Shown in pieces: positions 10,230-19,286 of a stretch of 64,000 bases of DNA; within the stretch, counting starts at the first letter, position 1; the number at the start of each line of letters is the position of its first letter. The position numbers and the translations under genes are program-made. This DNA comes from Shewanella cutis. GTDB taxonomy: Bacteria; Pseudomonadota; Gammaproteobacteria; Enterobacterales; Shewanellaceae. The stretch covers positions 119,554 to 183,553 of the forward strand of contig NZ_JACSDI010000005.1 in NCBI RefSeq assembly GCF_022410515.1, given 5' to 3'. Under the pieces are notes generated by a model, which saw only the letters and a program-made list of their open reading frames with translations, was not told the origin of the DNA and did no database searches.

Positions 10230-10699
10230 TGGAATTACTGAGCATTTTGTTGCACGATGCCTTTTTTTCGGCAATCCCTGCTGTTGGCTTTGCCATGGTA
10301 TTTAACGTGCCTAAACGCTTTTTACCCTATTGCGCGTTAGCGGGGGCGATTGGACATAGTTCCCGTACGCTTATGCTGCAATTTGGACTGCCTATTGAGT
10401 GGGCAACCTTTGCTGCAGCGGCGCTAGTGGGCACTATCACCATCGGTTTTGCTAAGCGTCATTTAGCGCCGCCGTTAATGTATGCAGTTGCAGCTATTAT
10501 TCCCATGATCCCTGGCACTTACGCCTTTAATACCGTGATCGCCTTAGTGCAACTAACGGCACAATCGCAGGTTAGCCAAGAGCTGACAGGACAAGTGATC
10601 AGTAACGGTTTGAAAACGGTTTTTATTTTAGGTGCACTGTCGGTAGGCCTAGCTTTACCTAGTCTACTGTATTTTAGAACCCGTCCAGTCATTCAATAA
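10226..10699 (+). CDS. yjjB: ThrE/YjjB-like exporter subunit (C-terminal half)
   Basis: 157 aa with about five hydrophobic segments, including a proline-rich stretch IIPMIPGTYAF that mirrors VLMLVPGFPMINA in the partner. The start overlaps the stop of yjjP by four bases (ATGA), so the two are translationally coupled. It should form a membrane complex with YjjP. Confidence 0.82.
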   Translation: MMELLSILLHDAFFSAIPAVGFAMVFNVPKRFLPYCALAGAIGHSSRTLMLQFGLPIEWATFAAAALVGTITIGFAKRHLAPPLMYAVAAIIPMIPGTYAFNTVIALVQLTAQSQVSQELTGQVISNGLKTVFILGALSVGLALPSLLYFRTRPVIQ

Positions 10700-10721
10700 A
10701 AACAATCCCAAAGGAGTGCCC

Positions 10722-11204
10722 ATGCGCATTGCAATGATAGCCGCGATGGCAAAAAATCGAGTCATAGGAAAAGACAATAAAATGCCATGGCATCTACCAG
10801 AAGACTTACGCCATTTTAAAGCCATGACTTTAGGTAAGCCTGTAGTGATGGGACGTAAAACTTTCGAGTCTATTGGTCGACCGTTGCCTGGGCGCCACAA
10901 TATCGTTATTTCTCGCCAAGCAGATTTGCAAATTGAGGGCGTAACCTGCGTGACTTCATTCGAAGCTGCTAAACGGGCTGCTGGCGATTGTGAAGAACTG
11001 GTTGTAATAGGTGGTGGACAATTGTACAAGCAGTTATTACCTCAAGCCGATAGACTCTACCTGACTCAGATTAATCTCGATGTGGATGGTGATACTTTTT
11101 TCCCCTTGTGGGAAGAAAATGAATGGCAAAAGACTGAAACCCAGCCGAGTATAAGCGCCGATGGACTTGAATATAACTTTATCAATTTGGTAAAAAAATG
11201 TTAA
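10722..11204 (+). CDS. folA: Dihydrofolate reductase
   Basis: 160 aa from the ATG at 10722, preceded by AAGGAG. An in-frame GTG at 10716 would overlap the ribosome site and is rejected. Motifs: IAAMAKNRVIGKDNKMPWHLPEDL (catalytic Asp in LPEDL), VVMGRKTFESIGRPLPGR for NADPH and folate binding, and VIGGGQLY. It makes tetrahydrofolate and is the target of trimethoprim. Confidence 0.97.
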   Translation: MRIAMIAAMAKNRVIGKDNKMPWHLPEDLRHFKAMTLGKPVVMGRKTFESIGRPLPGRHNIVISRQADLQIEGVTCVTSFEAAKRAAGDCEELVVIGGGQLYKQLLPQADRLYLTQINLDVDGDTFFPLWEENEWQKTETQPSISADGLEYNFINLVKKC

Positions 11205-11400
11205 ATTGTGTCGTTCTGTTGTGTACCCTGAACGTATGGATTGCCAATATGTCTAAGGTATTAGATCTGATAGGTGCAAGTAGGTCGATATAACGGTGTT
11301 ATTACGAATTATCTGAACCTAAGAGGCAAATATAAGCTAGATATAGACGCAGACCATACAAAACATATTAAAACTATAAGAAAGTATTAAGGAGTATCAG

Positions 11401-11817
11401 ATGCGTTTAATGCCTGTAGCCTTGGCTGCATTACTTGGATTTAGCTACGTTTCTGTGCCAACCTCGGCTAAAGCTGCTGAAGCAGATCCACTTGTTGCAA
11501 GTATATGTGATTACGTAAAAGCGAACGATAAAAACCGGTTACGTAAAAAACTAAAAGAAAGTCGTGTAAAATTACGTCAAGTTTACAGTGGTATTAGCTG
11601 CGATGGCCAAAGCTTACTACGCACCGCCTATACCACGAATGCGAATGATGCGGGTGAGTTTGTGGCTAAGCGTTTATCAGTCAATGAACTAAGCGTAGCT
11701 GAAGCGGATGGCATGACCATTCAAGCTTGGGCTGAGGCGAATGGTCACGGCGCTAACCCCATCACCGCGGCTGTGAAAGAGCGTTTAGGCGCTGCTGCTG
11801 GCGGTGAGGAGGAGTAA
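11401..11817 (+). CDS. DUF3718 family secreted protein
   Basis: 138 aa. The signal peptide ends near TSAKA^AEA. The mature protein has two cysteines (SICDYV, GISCDG) that could pair, and a charged KNRLRKKLKESRVKLRQVY segment. It matches the DUF3718 family, which I know mainly from Shewanella and relatives and which has no assigned function. The start is well supported by AAGGAG upstream. It is a single-gene unit with a terminator. Confidence 0.75.
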   Translation: MRLMPVALAALLGFSYVSVPTSAKAAEADPLVASICDYVKANDKNRLRKKLKESRVKLRQVYSGISCDGQSLLRTAYTTNANDAGEFVAKRLSVNELSVAEADGMTIQAWAEANGHGANPITAAVKERLGAAAGGEEE

Positions 11818-11869
11818 TACCTTTTCTCATTTGCCAATATGTTTTGCTAAGGAAAAATGATTCATTAAC

Positions 11870-11897
11870 AATGCCGAACTCAGTTCGGCATTTTTTA
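11870..11897 (+). terminator. Terminator after DUF3718 gene
   Basis: Stem AATGCCGAAC/GTTCGGCATT followed by a T run. Confidence 0.85.
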
Positions 11898-11924
11898 TGG
11901 GACTGATGTGAGCGCTTTGCATTA

Positions 11925-12201
11925 TACCAATCACATTAAATATCTAATCAGTTCAGAGCCTCACAGGCATCTCAATCCAAGGCACATTGACGCAGAAATG
12001 GTCATTCCCTTTTAAGTCAATGCAACATCGGAGTGGGATGCCTGTGTGGCTCCCAAAGGGCGGCTGATGTTCACTGCATGGCAACGCGCTTTATACAGCG
12101 TTTAAGGCTTTCGACAGAGCACCACTATGCCTTCAAGCCTTCGCCTTGTCTAAAGCGCGTTGAATTCCCGCTGAATGAACAGATATTTAATACGATTGGT
12201 A
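11925..12201. repeat. MITE family A, copy 1 (277 bp, no gene)
   Basis: The ends are inverted repeats: TACCAATC...GATTGGTA, extending imperfectly for about 27 bp. The trinucleotide TTA stands on both sides (11922-11924 and 12202-12204) as a likely target duplication. Inside, GAGCCTCACAGGCATCTCA has an inverted partner about 90 bp away. A second copy is at 27638-27900 in the same orientation. Open frames crossing it are not coding. Confidence 0.8.
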
Positions 12202-12276
12202 TTAGCATTTCTGTCAACCAAGGTGAGTTGTTCATTGAAATACAACGCTGTAAAAAGCAAAGAGAACACTTTAATT

Positions 12277-12499
12277 AACCTGAGCTCGGAAACAGTAGAG
12301 CCGCTGAATAGGCTCTTTTCGGGCCTCTCTGCGTTGCTCTGTCTAACCATAGCTCGCCATAGTGTACGACGGAGCGCCTTGATATGCACAAAAATCTGCG
12401 CATTTAGTCAGAAAAAGATTTTTCAAAAAAATAATTTATAGCATTGATTTAGTTTGTTAAATTGATATTTTTCGACACTCGTTACCCTGAGTTCAGGTT
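12277..12499. repeat. MITE family B, copy 1 (223 bp, no gene)
   Basis: Ends AACCTGAGCTCGG and the near-inverse CCCTGAGTTCAGGTT. A four-base duplication AATT lies on each side (12273-12276, 12500-12503). About 80% identical by eye to the copy at 26044-26273. It sits 75 bp from MITE A copy 1, so the 730 bp between the DUF3718 gene and the chemoreceptor is almost entirely mobile non-coding DNA. Confidence 0.82.
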
Positions 12500-12551
12500 A
12501 ATTTGGGAAAAAAGGGCCGCAGCAGCGACCCTGAGTTAACTGAGTGTTTGA

Positions 12552-14573
12552 TTACACCCTAAACTCACCGACCGAGGCTTGTAACTCTTCAGCCAATTTA
12601 GCCACTTGATGGCTCGATTGGGCGGTTTGATCGGCACCAATCGCTGTTTCTTCTGAAATCGCGGCAATATGTTCGAGTTTTTCGGAAACTTGTTGGCTAA
12701 CTAAATTTTGTTCCTGCGCCGCATGGGCAATATGAGTACCTGCATCATAGGCCTTATGAACTGACTGGCTGATTGTCTCAAGGGCGAGGTTGGCTTGCTC
12801 GGTCTTTTGTACGCAAGCATTGGCTTGGGCGCGACCCATATCCATCGCTGCTACCGCTTGCTGTGCCCCCTGTTGCAGTACTTCAATCATTTGTTGAATT
12901 TCACGGGTCGAGACTTGGGTTCGTGATGCTAAGCTTCTCACTTCATCGGCGACAACTGCAAAGCCGCGACCTTGCTCACCTGCACGCGCGGCTTCAATCG
13001 CTGCGTTTAATGCTAGCAAATTTGTCTGTTCGGCAATGCCCCGGATCACATCAAGAATTGAGCCAATGGCGGCGCTATCTGAATGGACTTTATTAATCAC
13101 TTGGCCTGCTTTAGCGACTTCTTCAGCCAAAGCGAGAATGGTGTGTTTATTTTCCTCGGCAATCGCGCGCATATGCTTGGCTTCTTGATCGGCTTGTTTT
13201 ATTTGTGCGAGGGCATCATCAGCACTCATAGACACTTGTTGCGCACTTGAGCTTAATTCTGTCGTGGCCGTTGCCACTTGATCGACCTGACTTTTTTGTT
13301 CTTGGATGCCTGTGGTGGTTTGCGCCGTGATTGCAGAGGTCTGCTCTGCTGCGGCCGCAAGCTGGTTTGAACGATCTAAAATACCCGCAATTAATCCACG
13401 TAAACTGTCCACTAAACGGTTACAGTTTTTGGCAAGTTCAGCAAACTCATCGTGGCCAGAATCATCTAATTTGTGGGTTAAGTTACCAGAGGCAAGCACA
13501 TTCAAAGCATTATTGACTTGATTGAGTGAGCGTTTTAAAGGTGTTACGACGGCATAGCTAATGATAATGGCGACAACTATGGCGATAAGTACCACTATCA
13601 TAGTGCGGAAACTGGCTGCATCAATTTGGGTTATGGTTGCTTGGCTCATTTGTGCTGCAACCGCTTCGATATTATCGCTAACCTCTTCCATATTACGATT
13701 AATGACTTTAACGTCTTTCTCTATGATGGCAAGTTGATTCGATGTCGCTTGTGCATGGTTCAGCTGGGTCGCTTTTTGTTGCACCATAGAGTCTGAGCCA
13801 TCGAGTAGATCCAGTACTTTTTTAACATCTTGGTTAATCGATTCTAAGGTGTCCGCATCAACAATACCTTCGGCATGGCGGTTAACATATTCTAGCTTGT
13901 TCTTCGTTTCGCTTAAGATATAGTCAAGTTCTTTTGAAATGAGCTCATGTTTACTCATTTCGTCGTTGGTCACTAAATCTGCGATTGTGGTGATGATGTT
14001 GCCCATACTGGTATCGATGGCACTTGCAGAGGCTGCAATACTTTGTGCATCTGGGTTTTGGCTATTCTCAAGATCGATAACATCTAACAGTACTGATGAG
14101 GCATCATCGGCGGCATTTTCAAGCTTCTTCTTTAGGTTGATAAGCTGTTCTTGTTTGCTTAGCGCAGCTTCTCGCTCGCTCAGCATGGCCAAACTATCCC
14201 GCTCAAAGGTGGTGAAGCTATTACTTAGCTGAGAAATCAAGGATGACAAGTTGTTTTGCTTTTGAACGAGTAAGGTCAGATTGCTTATTTCATTTTTAAA
14301 CTGGCCACTATGGTCGTTAAATACTTTGCGGATATCGGGAATAAGTAGGGATTTCGGTGCATGGTAAGCGATTAACACTTGGCGTTGTTGTTCACTCAGG
14401 GACTCAGTTAAATGATTGGTCGACTTAAGTGCTGGCAGGCTGAGTTGCTGCATCATTGTTGAACTATCTTTGAGGCTAATGTTTGTCAGATAAGAGGTGA
14501 ATCCTAACAACACAAGTAAAAGCGTGACTACGCTAAACCCGCCAATGACTCGGGTGGCAACATTAACTTTCAT
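12552..14573 (-). CDS. Methyl-accepting chemotaxis protein, large periplasmic domain
   Basis: 673 aa. TM1 at about 9-29, then a long helical periplasmic domain (about 30-325), TM2 near 328-348 ([17 protein letters not shown]), HAMP, and the signalling domain with the hairpin tip [20 protein letters not shown]. The sensor part is nearly all helical and about 300 residues, longer than a simple four-helix bundle, so a two-module bundle is likely. The ligand is unknown. It is alone in its transcription unit. Confidence 0.93.
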   Translation of the reverse strand: MKVNVATRVIGGFSVVTLLLVLLGFTSYLTNISLKDSSTMMQQLSLPALKSTNHLTESLSEQQRQVLIAYHAPKSLLIPDIRKVFNDHSGQFKNEISNLTLLVQKQNNLSSLISQLSNSFTTFERDSLAMLSEREAALSKQEQLINLKKKLENAADDASSVLLDVIDLENSQNPDAQSIAASASAIDTSMGNIITTIADLVTNDEMSKHELISKELDYILSETKNKLEYVNRHAEGIVDADTLESINQDVKKVLDLLDGSDSMVQQKATQLNHAQATSNQLAIIEKDVKVINRNMEEVSDNIEAVAAQMSQATITQIDAASFRTMIVVLIAIVVAIIISYAVVTPLKRSLNQVNNALNVLASGNLTHKLDDSGHDEFAELAKNCNRLVDSLRGLIAGILDRSNQLAAAAEQTSAITAQTTTGIQEQKSQVDQVATATTELSSSAQQVSMSADDALAQIKQADQEAKHMRAIAEENKHTILALAEEVAKAGQVINKVHSDSAAIGSILDVIRGIAEQTNLLALNAAIEAARAGEQGRGFAVVADEVRSLASRTQVSTREIQQMIEVLQQGAQQAVAAMDMGRAQANACVQKTEQANLALETISQSVHKAYDAGTHIAHAAQEQNLVSQQVSEKLEHIAAISEETAIGADQTAQSSHQVAKLAEELQASVGEFRV

Positions 14574-14669
14574 AGGATACTCCGGTTATTATTATATTTT
14601 TCCGAATGAAAAGATTATTTAATTCAGGGTGAAGATGCACTGCGTTTATCGACCAATCTTGACGCAAGT

Positions 14670-15494
14670 TTAACTCCTTTTTAACCTTTTTTGCGTAATT
14701 TTTTGGTCTTTTTCAAGGTGCCATAGGGTTAAGTGTTCTCCCCAACAACAGCCCGTATCGAGTGCTTTTAGGTTGGGGCTGTCGACTTTTCCCATTAGTG
14801 CAGCCCAATGCCCAAAGACTAATGTGTGACTATTGCGTAGCGCAGATGTAAATTCAAACCAAGGGCGTAATTGTGGGTTGCTGCAATCCTCGGGGGGCTG
14901 TTTACAGTCAAAATCTAAATGGCCATCGACGTAAAGATAGCGCATGCGGGTTAGGGCATTAATACAAAATCGTAGGCGATTTATACCTATGGCACTCGGG
15001 TCCCAGCGCTCTGCGGTGTCGGTGTACATTTGGCTAATAAGTGCATCAAGATAATCATGTTGTTTGAGCGCTTGGCTTACTAAAAGGGATTCTTGCCTGA
15101 GTACTTCTAACGACCATTGCGGCGGTACGCCAGCATGGGTCATGATGACTTTATGTTCTGGCAATTCCCGCATGAGGGGTTGCTGCCTAAGCCAGTCGAT
15201 AAGACTTGAAATATCTGGTGCGTTTAAGAGTGGTGTGAGGTTATCACTGGGTTTATCCCGCTTAAGTTTGCCATGCAGAGCGAGTAAATGCAGATCGTGG
15301 TTACCGAGGACGGCTTTTCCGGCATCACCTAGGGACTGAAAAAAACGCAGGGTAGCTAATGAGTCTGGGCCCCTAGCAACAAGATCGCCAACTGCCCAGA
15401 GCTCATCACGGGATGGATTAAAGTCGACTTTAGCAAGTAATCTTTGGAGTTCGGCAAAACAGCCTTGGATATCACCGACAAAATAATGGGCCAC
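14670..15494 (-). CDS. apaH: Diadenosine tetraphosphatase (symmetrical)
   Basis: 274 aa. The metallophosphatase motifs GDIQG (7-11), GDLVARGP and GNHDLH are all present. ApaH splits Ap4A into two ADP and also removes Np4 caps from RNA. It is the last gene of the lptD-surA-pdxA-rsmA-apaG-apaH run, the same order as in E. coli. Confidence 0.96.
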   Translation of the reverse strand: MAHYFVGDIQGCFAELQRLLAKVDFNPSRDELWAVGDLVARGPDSLATLRFFQSLGDAGKAVLGNHDLHLLALHGKLKRDKPSDNLTPLLNAPDISSLIDWLRQQPLMRELPEHKVIMTHAGVPPQWSLEVLRQESLLVSQALKQHDYLDALISQMYTDTAERWDPSAIGINRLRFCINALTRMRYLYVDGHLDFDCKQPPEDCSNPQLRPWFEFTSALRNSHTLVFGHWAALMGKVDSPNLKALDTGCCWGEHLTLWHLEKDQKITQKRLKRS

Positions 15495-15515
15495 AGTATC
15501 CTTTCTTTAGTTAAA

Positions 15516-15896
15516 TCAATGTAATAAGCCTGGGGTGGCTAAGCGAAACGGTTTAATAATCGCGTTAAAATGCTCGCCAGATTCGCTGACCATACCATAA
15601 GTGCCATACATAATGCCAAGGGGGGTATCGAGTACTGTGCCACTGGTATATTGGTAAGCAGTATTAGGGGGAATGGTGGGCGTTTCACCGACAACACCCG
15701 AACCTTGTACTTCACTGGTTTTGCCATTAGCGTCGGTAATGATCCAGTGACGGGTTTCGAGTTTTGCAGCTTGCTCACCGAGGTTAATAATGGTGATAGT
15801 GTAGCTAAAGAGGTATTTCTCATCCTCAGGTGAGGATTGTTGTTCAATGTACTCGGTTTTGACTTCGACTCGGATAGAGTTATCCAATGCGCTCAT
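15516..15896 (-). CDS. apaG: ApaG, Co2+/Mg2+ efflux-associated protein
   Basis: 126 aa from the ATG at 15896. This start is preceded by AGGAAG at good spacing and gives the standard length; an upstream in-frame ATG at 15923 adds nine non-conserved residues. The fold signature EVQGSGVVGETPTIPPNTAYQYTSG is typical. ApaG is a small beta-sandwich protein of poorly defined role, always near apaH. Confidence 0.95.
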   Translation of the reverse strand: MSALDNSIRVEVKTEYIEQQSSPEDEKYLFSYTITIINLGEQAAKLETRHWIITDANGKTSEVQGSGVVGETPTIPPNTAYQYTSGTVLDTPLGIMYGTYGMVSESGEHFNAIIKPFRLATPGLLH

Positions 15897-15948
15897 TTGA
15901 CTTCCTACAATGATATTGGGCACCTAAGTGCCCATCAAACTTAACTGC

Positions 15949-16755
15949 TTAAGCCTGCTTATCACATACCATATTCGCCATTGCAACATATTGTTCAACG
16001 GAGATTTGTTCTGGACGCAGGTTTTGATCAATACCTAACTGCTCGAATTCTTCGTCGCTTAACACTTGCTTAAGGTTATTGCGAAGCGTTTTGCGCCGCA
16101 TATTGAATGCTGTGGTGCACAGCTGACGCAGCACATTCACATCCTTACAGGGGAAAGGCTTTTCAGCATAGGGCAACAGACGCACCACTGCGGAGTCAAC
16201 TTTCGGTGGTGGCGCAAAGCTGTGTGGTGGTACTTCGAGAACGGGGACCACTTGGCAGAAATATTGTGCCATGACGGTTAATCGGCCATAGGCTTTCGTG
16301 CCCGGACTTGCTGATAAACGCAGTACCACTTCTTTTTGCAGCATAAAGTGCATGGTTTCAATCTGCTCAGCAAACTCGAACAGATGGAACATTAAAGGCG
16401 TCGAAATGTTATAGGGTAAGTTACCAAACACTTTGAGTTTTTTACCCGGCACGACCAATTGGCTAAAGTCGAACTGCAGCGCATCGCCTTGGTGAATGGT
16501 GAGCTTATCCTTAAGTACGGGGTGATGTTGCAAGCGCTCAACCAGATCGCGGTCTAACTCGACAACGGTGAGATTATCTATCGCAGTGGCGACAGGCTCT
16601 GTTAAGGCGCCAAGGCCTGGACCGATTTCGACCATCACGTGGTCATTATCTGGGGCGATCGCACCCACAATGCGATTAATTACATTGTCGTCGGTTAAGA
16701 AGTTCTGTCCGAAACGCTTTCTGGCCGTGTGGCCTAAATGTACTTTGCTACTCAT
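15949..16755 (-). CDS. rsmA: 16S rRNA dimethyladenosine transferase (A1518/A1519)
   Basis: 268 aa. Substrate entry motif [18 protein letters not shown] motif [14 protein letters not shown] and catalytic motif [10 protein letters not shown] are intact. It dimethylates two adjacent adenosines near the 3' end of 16S rRNA and acts as a late 30S checkpoint; loss gives kasugamycin resistance. Also called ksgA. It lies 14 bp from pdxA. Confidence 0.97.
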   Translation of the reverse strand: MSSKVHLGHTARKRFGQNFLTDDNVINRIVGAIAPDNDHVMVEIGPGLGALTEPVATAIDNLTVVELDRDLVERLQHHPVLKDKLTIHQGDALQFDFSQLVVPGKKLKVFGNLPYNISTPLMFHLFEFAEQIETMHFMLQKEVVLRLSASPGTKAYGRLTVMAQYFCQVVPVLEVPPHSFAPPPKVDSAVVRLLPYAEKPFPCKDVNVLRQLCTTAFNMRRKTLRNNLKQVLSDEEFEQLGIDQNLRPEQISVEQYVAMANMVCDKQA

Positions 16756-16769
16756 TAATATCTAATCGT

Positions 16770-17756
16770 TTAGTTTTTTGAGGATAACTCAATGGCTTTA
16801 TTCAAGGCGCAGACAAAGCTGCCAATATCGGCTTTGCCCGTTCCCGCAAGATCGAGCGCCGTACCATGGTCAACCGAGGTACGGATATAAGGTAAACCTA
16901 AGGTAATGTTTACCGATTTGCCAAATCCCTGTGACTTTAGGACGGGTAGACCTTGGTCATGGTACATGGCCAAGACGACATCTGCGTCCTGTAAATATTT
17001 GGGTTGGAACAAGGTATCAGCGGGGAGTGGGCCGACAATGTTCATTTGAAACTCATCGCGAAGCTCATTTAATGCCGGAATAATCACATCGATTTCTTCC
17101 CGCCCTAAATGGCCATCTTCACCTGCGTGGGGATTTAAACCACAGACATAAATCTTAGGAGATGTAATGGCAAACTTACTGATAAGGTCTGCGTGTAAGA
17201 TTTTGATAATATGGTGTAATCGCTGGCGTGTAATGGCTTTTGCCACATAGGCCAATGGAATATGGGTTGTTACAAGAGCTACCTGTAAACCTTGGGTAGC
17301 TAGCATCATTACTACATCGGGGCAGTTTGCCTGATGGGCAAAAAACTCAGTATGGCCGCTAAAGGAAATCCCTGCTTGATTGATGATCCCTTTGTGCACC
17401 GGGCCAGTGACCACAGCATCAAACTCGCCGCTCATGTTTTTTTCACCCGCATAGCGCAGGGTTTCAACCACATAGGCACTGTTTTGCTCATCGAGCTGCC
17501 CACAAACGGCGTCAGTCACCAGTTTGAAAGGCGCGATCGTCAGTGTGCCCGCATCTTGAGGCCTTGGTGCTTGATCGGGCAAATAAGGGCGAAAAGTGAC
17601 ATGCAGGCCGAGTCGTTTAGCTCGGCTGGCTAATAATTCGGGATCGGCACAAACAACTAACTCAGCAGGCCAAGCCTGCTGAGCTAGTTGTACGACTAAA
17701 TCGGGGCCGATACCCGCTGGTTCCCCGGGGGTAACGGCAATGCGTTTAGTGGTCAA
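16770..17756 (-). CDS. pdxA: 4-hydroxythreonine-4-phosphate dehydrogenase
   Basis: 328 aa. The metal-binding histidines occur in [20 protein letters not shown] and [12 protein letters not shown]. It begins with the family opening [13 protein letters not shown] (here [13 protein letters not shown]). It oxidises 4-phosphohydroxy-L-threonine in the DXP-dependent pyridoxal phosphate pathway. Six bp from surA. Confidence 0.96.
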   Translation of the reverse strand: MTTKRIAVTPGEPAGIGPDLVVQLAQQAWPAELVVCADPELLASRAKRLGLHVTFRPYLPDQAPRPQDAGTLTIAPFKLVTDAVCGQLDEQNSAYVVETLRYAGEKNMSGEFDAVVTGPVHKGIINQAGISFSGHTEFFAHQANCPDVVMMLATQGLQVALVTTHIPLAYVAKAITRQRLHHIIKILHADLISKFAITSPKIYVCGLNPHAGEDGHLGREEIDVIIPALNELRDEFQMNIVGPLPADTLFQPKYLQDADVVLAMYHDQGLPVLKSQGFGKSVNITLGLPYIRTSVDHGTALDLAGTGKADIGSFVCALNKAIELSSKN

Positions 17757-17762
17757 TTTAGC

Positions 17763-19067
17763 TTAACCTCGATTAGACTCAGGCTGAAAGACTTCAATGT
17801 ATGCGTCGGCACGCATTTCGTCTAGCCAGTTTTGCAGTTCTTCATTAAATTTGCGACGGAAAATCAGTTGGTGCGCACGGTTGGTGTTAAATTGATCCGT
17901 GGCATCGGTTTTTCTGCGCTCTTCTAACTGAGTGATATGCCAGCCGTGGGTTGTACGGAAAGGCTCACTGATCTGATCTGGGCTTAAACTATTGAGTGTT
18001 TGCGCAAATTCTGGCACATAAATACTAGGCTCAGCCCAACCTAGTTCACCACCCTTAGTCGCAGAACCTGGATCCTCAGAATATTGACGGGCTAAATCTT
18101 CAAACTTAGCTTCGCCAGAGCGAATTTGTTTAAGGAACTGCTCGAGCATTGCTTTAGCGCGATCTTCAGACAAAATCGGTGATGGCTTGAGCAGGATATG
18201 ACGTGCTCTTACCTCTTCAATTTCTTTGGTTTGTAAGCCGCGAGCATCCATGATTTTGATGATATGGAAGCCTGCACCACTCTTAATTGGGCCAATAATA
18301 TCGCCCTTTTTCGCGCCGTTAATGACTTCGGCAAACAGGGTTGGCATCTCGTTGATGTTCATATAATCCCAGATACCACCTTCAAGTGCTTTTGGGCCAG
18401 ATGAAGACGCGATGGCGGTACGGCGGAAATCCTCACCACTCTTTAAACGTTCAAGCACGGCATTCGCGCGTTTGCTTGACGCTTCGAGTTGCTCACTGGT
18501 GGGATTATTCGGAACGTCAATCAGGATATGGCCGATTTGGTATTCAACGTCTTTCATGCCTTGTTCTTGGATCAGTTTCACTAGACCGGTGATTTCCTGA
18601 GGTGAAACTTGGATACGGCGCTGTACTTGAATACGTTGAATTTCACCTAAGGTGATTTCTTCACGAAGTTGTTCGCGATATTGGCTGAAACTTATCCCTT
18701 CGCTTGCAATTTTTTGCTGCATTTGCGCTACGGTCATTTTTTGTTCACGCGCAATATTTTCAATCGCTTGGTCTAACTGGAGATCACCAATATGCAGACC
18801 AATGCGATCCGCCATTTGTAATTGCAGACGAGTCAAAATTAATCGCTCGATAACCTGAGTGCGCAGTGCACTGTCGGAGGGCAGCGATTGATTGGCAGCC
18901 TTAGCGTTGGCTTTGACTGTGTCAATCATATTGGTGATTTCACTTTCGAGCACAATACCGTCGTTGATTTGAACGGCAACACGGTCGAGTGGCTGGGGTG
19001 CGGCCATGGTTGGCTGGCTGATAGCGAGTGCAAATAAAGCAAAAATCAGATGTTTACTGGGTTTCAT
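17763..19067 (-). CDS. surA: SurA periplasmic chaperone/peptidyl-prolyl isomerase
   Basis: 434 aa from the ATG at 19067, preceded by AAGGA; an upstream ATG at 19085 would spoil the signal peptide. The signal peptide ends at TMA^AP. An N-terminal chaperone domain is followed by two parvulin domains (EYQIGHILIDVP... and VRARHILLKPSP...). It escorts outer-membrane proteins, including its neighbour LptD, to the Bam complex. The second domain keeps the residues typical of the active parvulin. Confidence 0.96.
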   Translation of the reverse strand: MKPSKHLIFALFALAISQPTMAAPQPLDRVAVQINDGIVLESEITNMIDTVKANAKAANQSLPSDSALRTQVIERLILTRLQLQMADRIGLHIGDLQLDQAIENIAREQKMTVAQMQQKIASEGISFSQYREQLREEITLGEIQRIQVQRRIQVSPQEITGLVKLIQEQGMKDVEYQIGHILIDVPNNPTSEQLEASSKRANAVLERLKSGEDFRRTAIASSSGPKALEGGIWDYMNINEMPTLFAEVINGAKKGDIIGPIKSGAGFHIIKIMDARGLQTKEIEEVRARHILLKPSPILSEDRAKAMLEQFLKQIRSGEAKFEDLARQYSEDPGSATKGGELGWAEPSIYVPEFAQTLNSLSPDQISEPFRTTHGWHITQLEERRKTDATDQFNTNRAHQLIFRRKFNEELQNWLDEMRADAYIEVFQPESNRG

Positions 19068-19286
19068 CCACAAAATCCTTGGCACGTTCTAAGGTCAGAT
19101 TCGACGGCTTATTTAAGTTAACTTTACCATTTATATTTAAATTACAGTGAGTTGCCTAAATATTCTTTTATTAGTAACTCTAAAACTGTGCGCTCCTAGG
19201 TTCTGTTTTGGGGAACGCACGGCTTTCATTAACCTGTTTGGACTCTCAGTCCTTGTTGAGGTTCAGCAATCTACCACAATTCTTCA

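Noticed and set aside
12033..12441. Two overlapping frames of about 80-88 aa
   Set aside because: They cross the end of MITE A and run into MITE B, both non-coding elements; no ribosome site or family match.
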